From NCBI GenBank assembly GCA_019914995.1, contig CM034129.1, positions 8,611,725-8,675,724 on the forward strand: a stretch of 64,000 nucleotides of DNA, read 5' to 3'. The position numbers and the translations under genes are program-made. Below, in pieces: positions 47,663-60,600 of this stretch. Below the pieces are notes generated by a model, which was not told the origin of the DNA, searched no databases, and was given only the letters and a program-made list of their open reading frames with translations. Position 1 is the first letter of the stretch. Every line of letters begins with the position of its first letter. The stretch is from Acanthochlamys bracteata (taxonomy: Eukaryota; Streptophyta; Magnoliopsida; Pandanales; Velloziaceae).

Positions 47663-50104
47663 CATGTGAGTGGTTTGATCTATATAAGCAACTATGGTTG
47701 AAGAGAAGGAATACAAAGCTACCGCTGAGTATCCAGAGCTGCACAGACAATAAGAGCTACCGCCATAGATTGCTGACCTACACTACAGCAGAGGAAAGCA
47801 GAGATGGAAACGAACAGCAAGGACGGCACTAATTCAATTTGCTCTTCTCACTTTAACTGTGCGATTTCATATAACGAAATCTTTGCGTAATCTGAGTACG
47901 AATAGCTCCTCTGTACTAAAATAGTGGATGAAATCTGGTTTTATTTACATGAATTTTTTAAGATTGTGTGATGAATTATTATTAAATTTATTGCAAGTTA
48001 TTAATTTTATAAGAATTATGAATTTATAATATGATCAATATTAAATTGTATATCTATATTGTATGATTAACTATAGTTAGAAGAAATTAAATATACTGAA
48101 CAAAAATTCAAATCATAATTTAAAATCTCATCTTAAGACTAAACGATGTGTATGAGGTATGAAATTTTCATAGTCGTAAGCAATTATCATCAAATATATT
48201 TAAAATTTTAAACAAAAGTCACTAGTAGTGAATTCAAAATTTCTAATTCAAAATCTTACATGTTAGCAATTGAGATCAAATATATATAGGGTGAGCGCTT
48301 GGCCAATATAGTCTAGGAAGTACTTATTGAAAAAAAATTCTAAAATAGAAAAATATTTTAAAAATTTATTTTAAAAAATTTTATTTGTTATCTGTACAAA
48401 TAATTAAAAGTAAGTAATAATAAAATCTAACGATATAAAAACTAATTATAGAATATTTAAAAATTTTATTAAAAAATATAAAATAAAAAACTAAAATGAA
48501 AAGAAAAATAAGGAGATAACAAATACTCCTAAATATGATCCTTATCCAAGTATCCAACACTTTTTTCTGTCATTATTTTCATACACAATTCGTTTTTTCT
48601 TATCGAATGGCATTGCCTTTACACATTTCATTATTGATCAACACACACTGAACCATTATTTTGAAGAATTTATTAACCAGCCACTAGTTAATTTTATATT
48701 TGATCTACCATAACATTAGATATTAAAAAACCAAATGCAAGGTTTTAATAAAAACGCCAATACTTCAATATGCAAACTCCTCCGTACTTGGAGTGTGTTC
48801 TTTTCAAATAAAAAATAAGTTAAATATAAAGTATTATGAAATATGTAAAAATTATCTAACTTTTGTGGATGAAAAAAGTAATTTTCCTCAATGGAAAAAA
48901 ATACGAAAATATAGAGAGTACTTGTGAGATAGAATTTTTCTAAATTAAAAAAATATTTTAAATTTTCTTTAAAAATAAGTTCAATTTTTTTAAAAAATAA
49001 TAAAAATTATACCATATATAATTATTCAATAATTTTCAAATTTAAAAATTTATAATATTATAAAAAATTTATTTAAAAACATAAAATATTTTCAGAAATA
49101 AAAATCACCTCAAACATGTAGGGCACATTTAGCTATGCGTTTTACTCTCATGTCATTTCAAAGTTTTATTTCATATTTAAATAATTTTTTATGATTATTT
49201 ATAAAATTTATTAAAAAATAAAAAAATTTACATTATAAAGTTTTATTTATTATAAAATTGCTATTTTAATTTTGTTTATAAAAATTAACTTATGTATCTT
49301 AAAAAAGTATCTAAAATATTTTTATACTAAAAAAATTATTTTATAAGTACTCTTAAACACTCTTTAAAAGGTATTTAAAGTATTTTTAAAAAGTATTTAT
49401 TTAAATAGAAAATATTTTTATTTTATTTAAATAAGATTCACTTTTTTTATCTAAAAAATAATATAATAAATAATAATAAATTTTTACTACATATTATATT
49501 TTTATATATTTAAAATTCTTAAATATATATTATAAAATAATAAATTATAAATGTAAAATAAAAATTAAAAAGAGCTTTTGGGGAACGCAGTGATCCAACC
49601 AGATGATGAGGTAGTGGCATCAAAGTATGAGCAATCACAATACTCATGAATTTCGTCAAACAAATCAATCAATAGCCGTCCAGAGTTAAAATAAATTTTG
49701 ATCCAATATTGATAGCCGAATGTGCATAGCCACCATAATCATGCTCACTTAAATAATATGCCATTCCCAAACTAATTTATCGAATATTTTTGAAATAAAA
49801 TTTTTTTAAAATGTAAAATATTTTTATTTTTTTGAGAAATAAATTTTATTTTGTTTATTTTCAAAAAAATTATAAATATATAATAAAGAAATCTTATTAT
49901 GTATAATTTTTTTATATTTTAAAATTTTTAAAATAAATTTATTACATACTTATAAAATTATATAAAAATATAAAATTAAAAAATTATTTTTTTGATAAAT
50001 TAAATCAAACGGTCTCTAACTTCAGCTCCTAGATCGTTTCTACTTTTGATAGTACCTAAGAGGCATGCATAATTTTGTTTTAAAAAACAACGACACTAGG
50101 TAGT

Positions 50105-50325
50105 GTACGCTTGGGATTGTTTATAAAATAAAAAATATTTTTATTATTTTTAAAAAATAAGTTTTATTTTTTTTAAAAATAATAAAAATATATAATAAAA
50201 AAGGTTTATTACGTAAATTTTTTTTAAATTTTTAAATAACATTTTTAGATATTTATAAAATATATATTAAAAAATAAAAATTAAAAAATTAAAAAAATAT
50301 ATTAAAAAAAGCTGAATCAAATGCC
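50105..50325. repeat. AT-rich foldback element, cluster member
   Basis: Starts near TACGCTTGGGATTGTTTATAAAAT and ends GCTGAATCAAATGCC; a member of the dispersed family with reasonably visible ends. Confidence 0.55.
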
Positions 50326-50695
50326 TTTTTTAAAGCACCGTCAGAGGTTATTAAAAATAAAATCTTTTCTTAAATTATTTTCAATTTCAGAAAAAGTAAA
50401 TAATTTTTTAACTTCAAAACAATTCTATATAATAATGTTAAAATTTATAATTTATACGGATCTAAAATTTTATAATAAAAAATTATTGATTGAGCTGTAT
50501 AAAATTATTATTTTCTCTGAACTCAATAGTGAGATTGTTTTTGAGAGAAACGTATAACATAAAAAAGTGATGCATTAATGAAGAATAGTACTCCACATAA
50601 GATGGCAGTGGAGAAGTTTTCTACTCTTTTTCAATGATAAAATTAAGAAGTAAATGAAGATTTTGGAGCGGTATATACAAAAGCAAGTGTTTGAC

Positions 50696-50976
50696 ATTTA
50701 GAGTGCTTTTAACAAAAATAATTTTAAAAATAATTTTTTAATTTTTAATTTTATTTTTAGTATATTCTTTATAATTATTTAAAAAATTTATTTAAAAATA
50801 TAAAAAAATTATATGCAATAATATTTTTATTATTTATTTCTTTTATTTTAAAATACTTTAAAAATAAAATATCTTTTATTTTAAAATACTTTAAAAATAA
50901 AATATCTTTTATTTTAAAATACTTTAAAAATAAAATATCTTTTATTTTAAAATATTTTAAAAATACTTCCAAACGG
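50696..50976. repeat. AT-rich foldback element carrying a 33-bp tandem repeat
   Basis: A family member bounded by AGTGTTTGACATTTAGAGTG and ACTTCCAAACGG. Its right half contains the tandem array at 50840-50968. Confidence 0.55.
50840..50968. repeat. 33-bp tandem repeat, about 4 units
   Basis: The unit CTTTTATTTTAAAATACTTT...AAAATAT (33 bases) recurs head to tail about four times, the last copy diverging (ATATTTT for ATACTTT). On the minus strand it happens to stay open, giving an 11-residue repeat with FLKYFKIKDI. It is a local slippage product, not a gene. Confidence 0.85.
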
Positions 50977-52788
50977 TACATTAGAACCACACCATATTCG
51001 TTTCATACAAGCATAACCCATACATAATCACCAAAATAATTTTAATATTGAATACATGGCAATTGTAAAAGTCTCGTGTTTAATTTACTTTGATGCATAT
51101 ATTTCGTGATTTGGATTAAATGAATCATATTAATATGTTATTATATTTGACAAAAAATTTACGCTAGTTGTCATCTTACAGCAACCTTACTTTTTTATCG
51201 GAACTAGAACACTAACAACGCTTTAAGAAGAAAAAAATATATCAAAATTAATTTAGTATATGATGACGAAGAAAGATTTAGAAGATATTTAAAAATGCTT
51301 ATAAAATAGAATTTAAAAAATATATATATTTTAGTCCTATTTCCAAAAACAGATTTTATTATTTTCACCTCAAAAAAATAAAAATAAATAATAATAAAAT
51401 TTATAACATTGAATTTTTTTATATTTTCTAAATTCTTAAATAATTTTATAGAATAATATATAAAATTTATTATGAAATAGGACTAAATTTTACTGAATTT
51501 AATTTATAATCAAATAAAATAAAAAACATATTATTCATACAATTATATTTATGGATGGATTTTTATCTCCACCAATTAGTTCCATGCTACAAGTTAATCA
51601 CTTAGAATTTATTTACTCGAGAAGAGTGAGTTCCGGAAAAGAAAGTGCTATAATAATCATTTCATACCAAGTAAGCAGAACACATACATAATCACCAAAA
51701 AAGAGTTTTAATGTCGAATGCATGATGGTTATAAGAAATCTCTTATTCTAGTTCGACGGATGCACTTTTTACGACGAAAGATATTTTTATTTTTTTTAAA
51801 AAATAAATTTTACTTTTTTACTTTTAAAAAATAATAAGAATATATAATAAAAAGATTTTATTATATAAATTTTTTATATTTTTTAAATTTTTTAAATATT
51901 TATAAAATATATATTAAAAAATATAAAATTAAAAATTTTAAAAAAAACGTTGAAAAAAAATTGAACCAAACACCCTTTTGTGATTCATAGTAGTATGGCT
52001 AGATTCAACAAGGAAAGTTATGTTCATTCATATTCATGAGTTCTTATCTCCACCAATCGTTTCCTTACCAGGAGCTCACCACTTAAGGCCTGCTTATTTG
52101 CGTGAAAGTGAAGAGTTTATAGAGTAAAATTTAAAAAGAATTATTAAAAAATAAACTTATAAAAACAAATTCCTAGAATTAAATATAAAAAATTATATGG
52201 GGTGAAGTGAATATGTTGTTTCTTTGACAACTTAATTTCACATAAAAGCATATTCTAATTGCCACGAACTTCCGACTCCGCTTATTTTTGTAATTTCAGT
52301 TTTATTAATTTATATATTTTAGTTATTATTACAAAATTTTAATTTTAATTTTATTCTAAAATTTTAGTTTTATTAAAATTTAACTTGAAATTTATGTATT
52401 TTAATTATTATTTTAAACTTTACTTTTATTAAATTTTTATTTCTGATTAAATTTCATTTTTATAAAAATAACTTTCGTAAAACTGCTATCGTACAATTAA
52501 AATAATCACTAAACCGAAATAAGCACGACGCATGATGGCCTTAAGAAAACGACAAATTTCGACTACTCAAAGTATGCAAAAATGGATATTATATAGAAAA
52601 GTTACCAAAAAATAAAATTGCTAGTGCGGCGTACATATCTTATTCATCGGTAATTCTAAAATATATTTCAAATTTTAATCCTTTAAGGTCTTTTGTGCAA
52701 TTATTTATGACGTTGTATGTAATTCTAATGTCTTATTGGAATTTTTAGTAAAACATATTAAAAGCTGTTTGAGAAAAAGAGGAGACTG

Positions 52789-53040
52789 TTTGGAGCTGCG
52801 TTTGAAAAACAGCTTATTAATTTTTTTAATTTTTTTTTATTTTATATTTTTTAATATATATTTTTAAAATATATAAAAAATTTATTTAAAAATTTAAAAA
52901 GTATTAAAAAATTTATGGAGTGAGATTTTTATTACATATTTTTATTTTTTTAGAAATAAAAAAAATATAACTCATTTTTAAAAAAAAAAAAAAATACCTT
53001 TCATTTAAAAAAAGCTCTATTTATAAATACCGCCGAACAT
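52789..53040. repeat. AT-rich foldback element, cluster member
   Basis: Begins TTTGGAGCTGCGTTTGAAAA and ends CTCTATTTATAAATACCGCC; orientation is opposite to the type copy at 31798. Confidence 0.55.
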
Positions 53041-53900
53041 CTTCTAAATAGTTTTTATACTCAAAATTAAAAGAAGTTAGTAAAATGCATAGAATCCGTA
53101 ATTGACTCCAATAAAGTTATTAATCTCAAGATTTAGAAATCATCAAATCAGTCAATATTATTCTTATAAAAACCCTAAAAAATGTTAATATGATTTTTAT
53201 TAAAGTTAGTCCACCATACATTAGATTAAGGAAAAAATGGCAAATATCCATCAAACTGGCACTCGCTCTGAACAACATAAAATATGTAGGATGACAGCTT
53301 GTAAACTTATTCTTTTCAGAAAAAAATCTTTTTAAATTTACTTTCAAATAAAAATAAATAAATAAATCACTTTTTGAATACAATTAACTATAAAACTTAA
53401 TCATTTTTTTAAATATATCTTTCAAAATATTTTTGTGAAAAAGTTACTTTGCTGCAATCAAACGATCCATAAGTAAGCATGTTAAACGTATACTATCAAA
53501 ATACAATTTTTACATATAGCGAATGTGTGGGACTACTTTTCGAAAAGAATTTTTTTAGATAGGAAAGTATTTTAAAAGTATTTAAAAAATATTTTTATAT
53601 TTCTATTTAAAATAAAAATGATAAAATTTTACAAACAAATTTTTTTATAATTAAAAAATTTTAAAATAAATAAAAAATCATTAAAAATACTCCAAATATC
53701 ACCATACTAAAGTATGATGTCGTCCACTTATTTAGTTAACTAAATGAGGAAAATTTTTGTTTAATTTGTCTCTTTATTCACATGTTAAACGCTGTGAGAA
53801 GCTACCGTGCTTGTCCCTAAGCTATAAAGTACCATGCATTATATAAGGGTTTTCTTGTGCTTGATTCATATGTAAAACGCAGTAGGAGGTAGAGTATTTC

Positions 53901-54132
53901 ACGTTTGGTTCAGCTTTTTTTTTAAATATTATTTTTAATTTTTAATTATATATTTTATAAATATTTAAAAAAATTATTTAAAAATTTAGATAGTATAAAA
54001 AATTTTACGTAATAAAATTTTTTTATTGTATATTTTTATTTTTTTAAAAAATAAAAAAATAAAATTTATTCTTTAAATAATAAAAATATTTTTTATTTTT
54101 AAAAAAATTCATTTTATAAGAACCTCAAACGT
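53901..54132. repeat. AT-rich foldback element, cluster member
   Basis: Begins ACGTTTGGTTCAGC and ends CATTTTATAAGAACCTCAAACGT; inverted termini ACGTTTGG/CCTCAAACGT. It lies only 12 bases from the next copy. Confidence 0.65.
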
Positions 54133-54143
54133 CCTAAAAAACT

Positions 54144-54404
54144 TTGGGTTGTTTGATAGTGCTTATAAAATGAAACTTTTCTAAAATAAAAAGTATTTTT
54201 ATCCTTTTTAAAAAACGAGCTATATTTTTTTTACTTCTAAAAAAATAATAAAAATATGCAATAAAAAGATCTCATTTCGTAAAATTTTTTTACACTTTCT
54301 AAATTGTTAAATAAATTTTTTATATATTTATAAAATATATATTAAAAAATTTGAAACGAAAAATTGAAAAAGAGTGTTGAAAAAAGCAATCCCAAACACC
54401 CAAA
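54144..54404. repeat. AT-rich foldback element next to the VIM promoter
   Basis: Begins TTTGGGTTGTTTGATAGTGC and ends GCAATCCCAAACACCCAAA; inverted termini TTTGGGT(T)GTTTG. It ends about 290 bases before the VIM start codon, so it may form part of the distal promoter. Confidence 0.7.
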
Positions 54405-54577
54405 ACATTTGTAACAGAAGGATAGGAAATGTAATAAATAGTTGAATTGAAGGGGTGTTTCTGCAAAATTTGAAATAGTAAATGAAGTCCAGTCCAAAGG
54501 AGACTGGACATATTTTGAAATCCCGCCTAAAATTTTTCGAAGCCCCGCCGCTCCAACTTTCTACATTTCCTCAACGC

Positions 54578-54585
54578 TATATAAA
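54578..54585 (+). promoter_or_regulatory. TATA box of the VIM gene
   Basis: TATATAAA followed by a C-run, 109 bases before the ATG at 54694. Between them lies a CT-rich leader, as is usual for plant core promoters. An E2F-like GAAATCCCGCC lies upstream at 54517-54527. Confidence 0.65.
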
Positions 54586-54693
54586 CCCCCCGTTTCCACT
54601 TCTCCCACTAATTTTACTTTTCTTTCTCTATCTAAAAGCAAACTCGTGTTTTGATTCTCGCTCTAAATTTGAATTTCAATTCTATTCTCTTCA

Positions 54694-57600
54694 ATGACGG
54701 CGGCGGTGGTGGAGGGACCGGTGGTTGCAATGGCGGACTTGCCATGTGACGGTGATGGAGTTTGTATGAAATGCAAAGTTAAGCCGTCGGAGTCGGAGGT
54801 GTTGCTGTGCCGCACGTGCGTGACACCCTGGCACGTGCCTTGTCTCGCAACTCCGCCGCCATCTCTCGCTGCGGTTCTTGACTGGGAATGCCCTGACTGC
54901 TCCCCTTCTCTCGTTTCGGCTCCTGCTTCTGTTGGTTCTCAGTCGGAGTTGATAGCTTCAATCCGTGCGATTGAAGCAGATCAAAGCCTTACGGATCGCG
55001 AAAAGGCGCAGCGGCGGCAGGCGTTGCTTGGTGGCGTTCCCACCGATGGCGGCGGTGATGCAGATGGAGGTGATAAGAAAGCAAAGAAGAAGATGAAGGC
55101 CAAACATGAAGGGGATGATCTGCTCAACCTGCTTGACGATAAGTTTAATTGCGCCTTCTGCATGCAGTTGGCCGATAGGCCGATCACCGTGAGTGGTTGT
55201 TGCTTGTTTGTTGCTAAAAGGTTTTGGTATTTTTCTGCTGTATTGTTGTTTGATGGCTATGAGAAAATTTCTAGATTGATAGCAGAAGTCAGATTATTGT
55301 TAGTAAAATTGTTTCTCCATGTCTTGAGTTTGTGCACGGTAACATGGGGTGCGATGCTGCTGCTCCAAAATTTTTTTTAAGGAGCTTTAAAATCCTTTCC
55401 CCAATCTTTGTCCTTGATGATTAAGCTGTTTATTATCCATATTTGCAATTTTCATTTTTTCTTGGTGGAAGATAGATACCTATCTAGGCCGGAGTAATTC
55501 TAGACTGATGGGTGGTTTGTATAATGTTATACACCCTTGAATTTGTCGAGTCCGAGTTATTAGATTAGCTTCTTCCTCCATGCTGACAAGTTAGGCCCCT
55601 TGTTTTTTCTTTTTCTTGTTTTTTTTCAGAAACCACTCTGGTCCGTTATTGTTTTCTTGTGTTGTTAATAACACCAATCTTGAAAAGGTCATCTGCATAA
55701 CACATGAGAGTATAGATGAGTGTATGATCTCAATGAGAGTAGATTTGAATGTGCTTTATGAATCTATGACAACGTTGGTTATAAGCACTTAAATCTATTT
55801 ACGTGTACCGGTGTATGTGGTTTTCAAGGTATAAAGGTACAGGCTACTGGCGGTGAAGTATTAGATATTGATTTGTCATTGGTTTTTTATTCAATTAGCA
55901 TTGTGGTTGTAACCATTGATCTGATTTTTGCCATCAGTAGAAATATGGAATATAAATAGTTCATCAGGAGAAAGCATGACTAGAAAATGCAGTTTGTGGA
56001 TTCAGCTATAATTTGAAGTTTGTTTTGCTTACACTTTTAGTGAATATGAATTGCAATGGCTTTTAAGTACAACAACAACAACAACAAACTACTGTCATTA
56101 TCCAACTTGAGTGTGGCTGGCTACTTGAACCTATTTTTTTCATTCCGTTTGATTGTATACCAGTTCCAACAAAAGATTTGATTCATCTAAATCTTTCATC
56201 ACCACCTTAGCCAAGTTAATTTTGGTATGCTTTTTTTTCTAAATTGTTTAAGGGAATCGCATCAATTTTATGGCCTGCAACATCTTTAGGTTTACACAAT
56301 ACATGTCCACACCACCTAAGCCTATCTTTCTTTAACTTGGCCTCATCGGCGTGACAATTGCTTGTTGGTTTATATTCTTAGTATGTATTTTGTCCATTCT
56401 AGTATATTCAAACATCCATCATAGCATGCTCATTTCCTGCTACATTTAATTTATGGGCATCTTATGCAATGGCTGTCTAAGTAACTTCTCTTTTTCTACT
56501 ATCTATGAAAATCAGAAGTCTCCTTTGGACGTGTATGAAGACTGTAAATGGAAAAGTTAGCTAGTCATCAGATGTAGGTTCTAGAAATGTTTTCATAAAT
56601 TTCTTATAGTAATCAAGCTCTAGCATATAAGGAAGATAATGGAGTTCCAAGGGCAAACCCAGTTGATGCCATGTATCATGAATGCATAGTCATTGTTTCT
56701 TTTTTTGGAGTCTATATGCTTTTAGTTGGGAGAATGTTTTAAAATAAAGTATTATGACTTGGTTGTTGAAATTTTGTCATCTCGAACTTGATATATGAAT
56801 TTCTCGCCAAATCAGATTTCTAATTCAAGTCATGGTACCTCTAGACTGTATACAATTTATTTGGAACAACTCTGGGTTTCACCTAGTTTTCAATCATGGG
56901 GTGAGGCTTTCTTAGTTTCAGGGTTATCTCCTTGCAAATCATGCTGAATGCGCTTATCATTGTGAAACTAAATCGGTTGCAGCAGAACATTGGAAATTGA
57001 GCCAATGTAGGATCTGTCTCTCACTTCAATTAGCATTTTTGTGACCGTTAAAGAGTTTAGCTGATTATAATGCTCTTCATAGGATTTTTTGGCTTATGTA
57101 AACTAGCAAGGTCCATCGAGTGTTAAATTTATGATTATACTGATAATCCAAATATTTTACACATCGGCCTTTAAAGGTGTCTTCTGTTTTTTTGTGCATG
57201 TGCATGTAAAATTACAGTGATAGTATGTTAGCTTCTTTGTGAAAGTTACTAATGATAGTTCCATTGATATTATGTGATTGTCAATGATAATAGCTAATTC
57301 TGATAACAATGTTCAGTTTCTCAAAGAATTATGTGCGGCATAATAACTATCTATAAGCTTACTATGAGTTGCCTTTGTTTTTTATTTAACTCAAATTATG
57401 TGGAAAGTAGTTATAGTTGGTGATAATTTAAGTTTACATAGGGCATTTTAAACTTAATTCTCCATGATAACCAAAAGCTTACTAGTTTCTGCAGTTTCGA
57501 ATTTATAAAAGGGGAAATCTCCCAATCACAAGTTCTACTACTCATAACAGATTATGGAATATTCTGCATCTTATAATAAACCGTTGATGTTTCTAAATAA

Positions 57601-60600
57601 AAGGAAAAATCTTACATTCTTATCCTCAAAAGCTCATTAATTCCCTAGATATGTCATATCAGCTATGTTTTTGTGAGCATAAGTACTGAAACTGATTGCT
57701 GAAACTTGTTCCTTCTTATAACAATGTTAAGAATTCATTCTCTAATTAGTTTAGGAAGAGAAAAATGGATAGGCTTCAAAAAACATAGTTGCTGATATGA
57801 TTGTGTTGCAACTAAAAGAATATGACTGGATAAGGAATGTTTTCAAGAGATATCATATACCTATCCTATTGTAATTTGTTTAGTTTTAGCTTTACATGTG
57901 CATTTGCATGTGTACCAAGCTCAGGCAATAAGATTAGTTTTAGCTTTTTTGAGCGGTCACTGTGAGAGCTTCAGGTTTAGTGGAAAATCATAAATAGATC
58001 CCTACAAAGTTGATATTCCTTTGATTTTATTTTTTTCAAACTGTTGATAGCATGCATGGTATTTGCATGGTGTTGGATGTATATTGTACACAATAATTGT
58101 TCTAGGAAAAAGTTAGGCAATTTATGTAGAATCCCGTGAGACCCATATATACTTGCCCTAGGGAACCCTCCTGAGATATCTTCTTGTGTCTAATGCCGAG
58201 CATTTGAGCATCTAGAGATGCACTCCTACTTGAAACTTAGTAATAAAAAATCTATGTTAGTAGTCGTTTCTTACTAACAAAATTGCTCTTCCACTAGTTT
58301 ACTTGGAAAATTGCATGATATATGTTTTCTTTCAATCAAATTCTTAAAATTCAAATAAAACCTTAATTATAATAAATTTATTTAAAGATTCCTTTTTTTA
58401 AAGAATTTTTGCCACTATAAACTATTTATAATTTGAATTCAAAGATGGAATCTGCAAGTTTGAAATTGCCATATTGTATATGCGCAAACGGTTGCTCAAT
58501 TGTGATTCTGTAGACATTGCAGAACACCTTACTAATATAGGTACAGATGTACAATGTAGCTTAATGAAGTATATGGCATGTCTACGAACATAAGGTGTCT
58601 CAACTAGTTTATAGGAACACCTAGTACTTTGTCGCATTGCACCTATAGTATGACAACCTTTGCATTCTGATCGTAATTCTCATGTTTTTGACCTTTTATA
58701 GTTGTTTAAACCGATATTTCAGGGGTGTCTAATTAGTGCGAATTTTGCTACTAGTGCCCACATGTATTGCCATGATATAACTGCAGATCCTACTAGTTTT
58801 AGAGTGATGCCAAATTATGATTGTTTTGGTACAGTAACATATTTTGTTGTTGTATTAGCTTCCCGACATACTTGTATTAGGCGTTACCCTTTGGCTGATT
58901 GAATAACCTTGGGCAAACTGTAATTTAAGCTTTAAGTTCACCCTGCATGGACAGCTGTTATGAAGGTGTGTGACTAAGATTTGTGATAAAATAATCCTCT
59001 GGCATGCCGTTTCTTACCTGTGTTACTGGGGTTGTATTCGTGCTGTCAAGTATGTAGGTTTTTTTCCTTGTGTATTTGTTAAAACCTCTCAAATAGTCTT
59101 TCTAATTAATTTGCAGCTATATTTTAGGCCTGTCTTTGTAGTGTAACTTGTCATATTAATTGATTTACATATTTGCTTTAAATGGCACAATATAAGTGCA
59201 TGACGAGCTAGTTTTGTATAATATAATTTTGTTTTTAGTAAGTAATGTATTTGTCATATTAATTTTTCAAAGTAGTGTGCCAACACTTTTCTTATAGCTC
59301 ATTAATTTGTAGGACTATTTTGGTGTTAGAATTAGAATGGCTCTGCAAGGACTGGTTACATGGCTAGTTTCATGAGCTAAAGCAACCAAAAATACCTGAT
59401 AAAGAAAATGCTCCTGCATGCCAATTATACGAGCACTTTATCTTCGTTTGCATTAAGCTTATTAGCTGCATTTGTCGCATCCCTTTTGTCAAGTAGCCAT
59501 CTTTTCGGTATAAATGGTTAGAACTATAGACTTTGTGAACATCATGCATTTGTGTAAAATGGTTGTCTATTCATTGGCTTAGGTTTTTCTTGGTTCCTTC
59601 TGGGTTTTCGTTATCCCATTTCTATCTCTCTTTCCCTTGGTCCCATGTTTGGATTCAATTCTGCCCATCTTTCTTTTAAGTCAAGCCTCCTGAACAGTCT
59701 ACCTGTTTGTTTTATTAATAAGAGGTCTTACAGCGATTTACGGGCTATGATATGAAACAAGTAAAAGATCATAACGTGAAGAATAGGAGATCTATAGCAT
59801 TTGTTCTATGACTTTTACTTTTCTGTAAATGTAAACTTAAATTCTGTCTTTGTTGAATTAGAAGTTCATTATTCAAACATGTTCAACATTTTGATCAGTT
59901 TCTTCATGTTTTTGTTTTTTATGCTCCTTGGATTTGACCATGGTTGTTTTATGGCTCTATGCAGTCTGCTGATATTTCCTCTTGGTATTTTGTTGCCAGG
60001 ATTATCTCACTCTATTCATGTATATCACTTATTTGATGCACTTCATTATGTTTCCTTATTGATGTATTGCTCTCTATCGTTTTTTTTTGTAGACTCCATG
60101 TGGTCATAACTTTTGTTTGAAATGCTTCCAAAAGTGGATTGGACAAGGAAAACTGTCATGTGCAAAGTGTCGTGCTGCTATTCCACAGAAAATTGCTAGC
60201 CAACCAAGAATCAATTCTGCACTTGTTCAAGCGATTCGGATGGCAAAGACTTGCAAATTTTCAATTTGTGGGGCAGGGCAAGTTCATCATTTCACGCGCA
60301 ATGAAAATCGACCAGATAAGGCATTTACCACTGAGAGAGCAAAGAGAGCTGGAAAGGCTAATGCATGTTCTGGGCAGATTTTTGTTACTGTCCCCCCTGA
60401 CCATTTTGGCCCAATCTTGGCGGAGAATGACCCAAAGAGGAATCAGGGTGTATTAGTTGGTGAAGTATGGGAAGATCGCTTGGAGTGTCGACAATGGGGT
60501 GCCCATCTTCCTCATGTTGCAGGGATTGCAGGTCAATCTGACTATGGAGCTCAGTCTGTGGCGTTATCTGGTGGTTATGAAGATGATGAAGACCATGGGG

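Larger units (their letters stand above)
46770..54404. repeat. Cluster of AT-rich ~230-260 bp foldback repeats
   Basis: At least a dozen members of one family lie in this gene-free 7.6 kb, with approximate edges 46775-47035, 48290-48530, 48790-49120, 49130-49360, 49365-49590, 49762-50013, 50105-50325, 50696-50976, 51285-51540, 51755-51975, 52789-53040, 53530-53700, 53901-54132 and 54144-54404. Shared features are outer ends of the form (G)TGTTTGGGA(T)TG...CAATCCCAAACACC, a subterminal CTTATAAAAT, then A/T-run blocks in mirrored order so each copy can fold on itself. They occur in both orientations and encode nothing. Between them the sequence is ordinary AT-rich spacer. Confidence 0.75.

Noticed and set aside
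50775..50990. 71-residue repeat protein (FLKYFKIKDI units), or a CRISPR-like array
   Set aside because: Produced by a 33-bp AT-rich tandem repeat with no spacers, within a foldback element of a plant nuclear genome.
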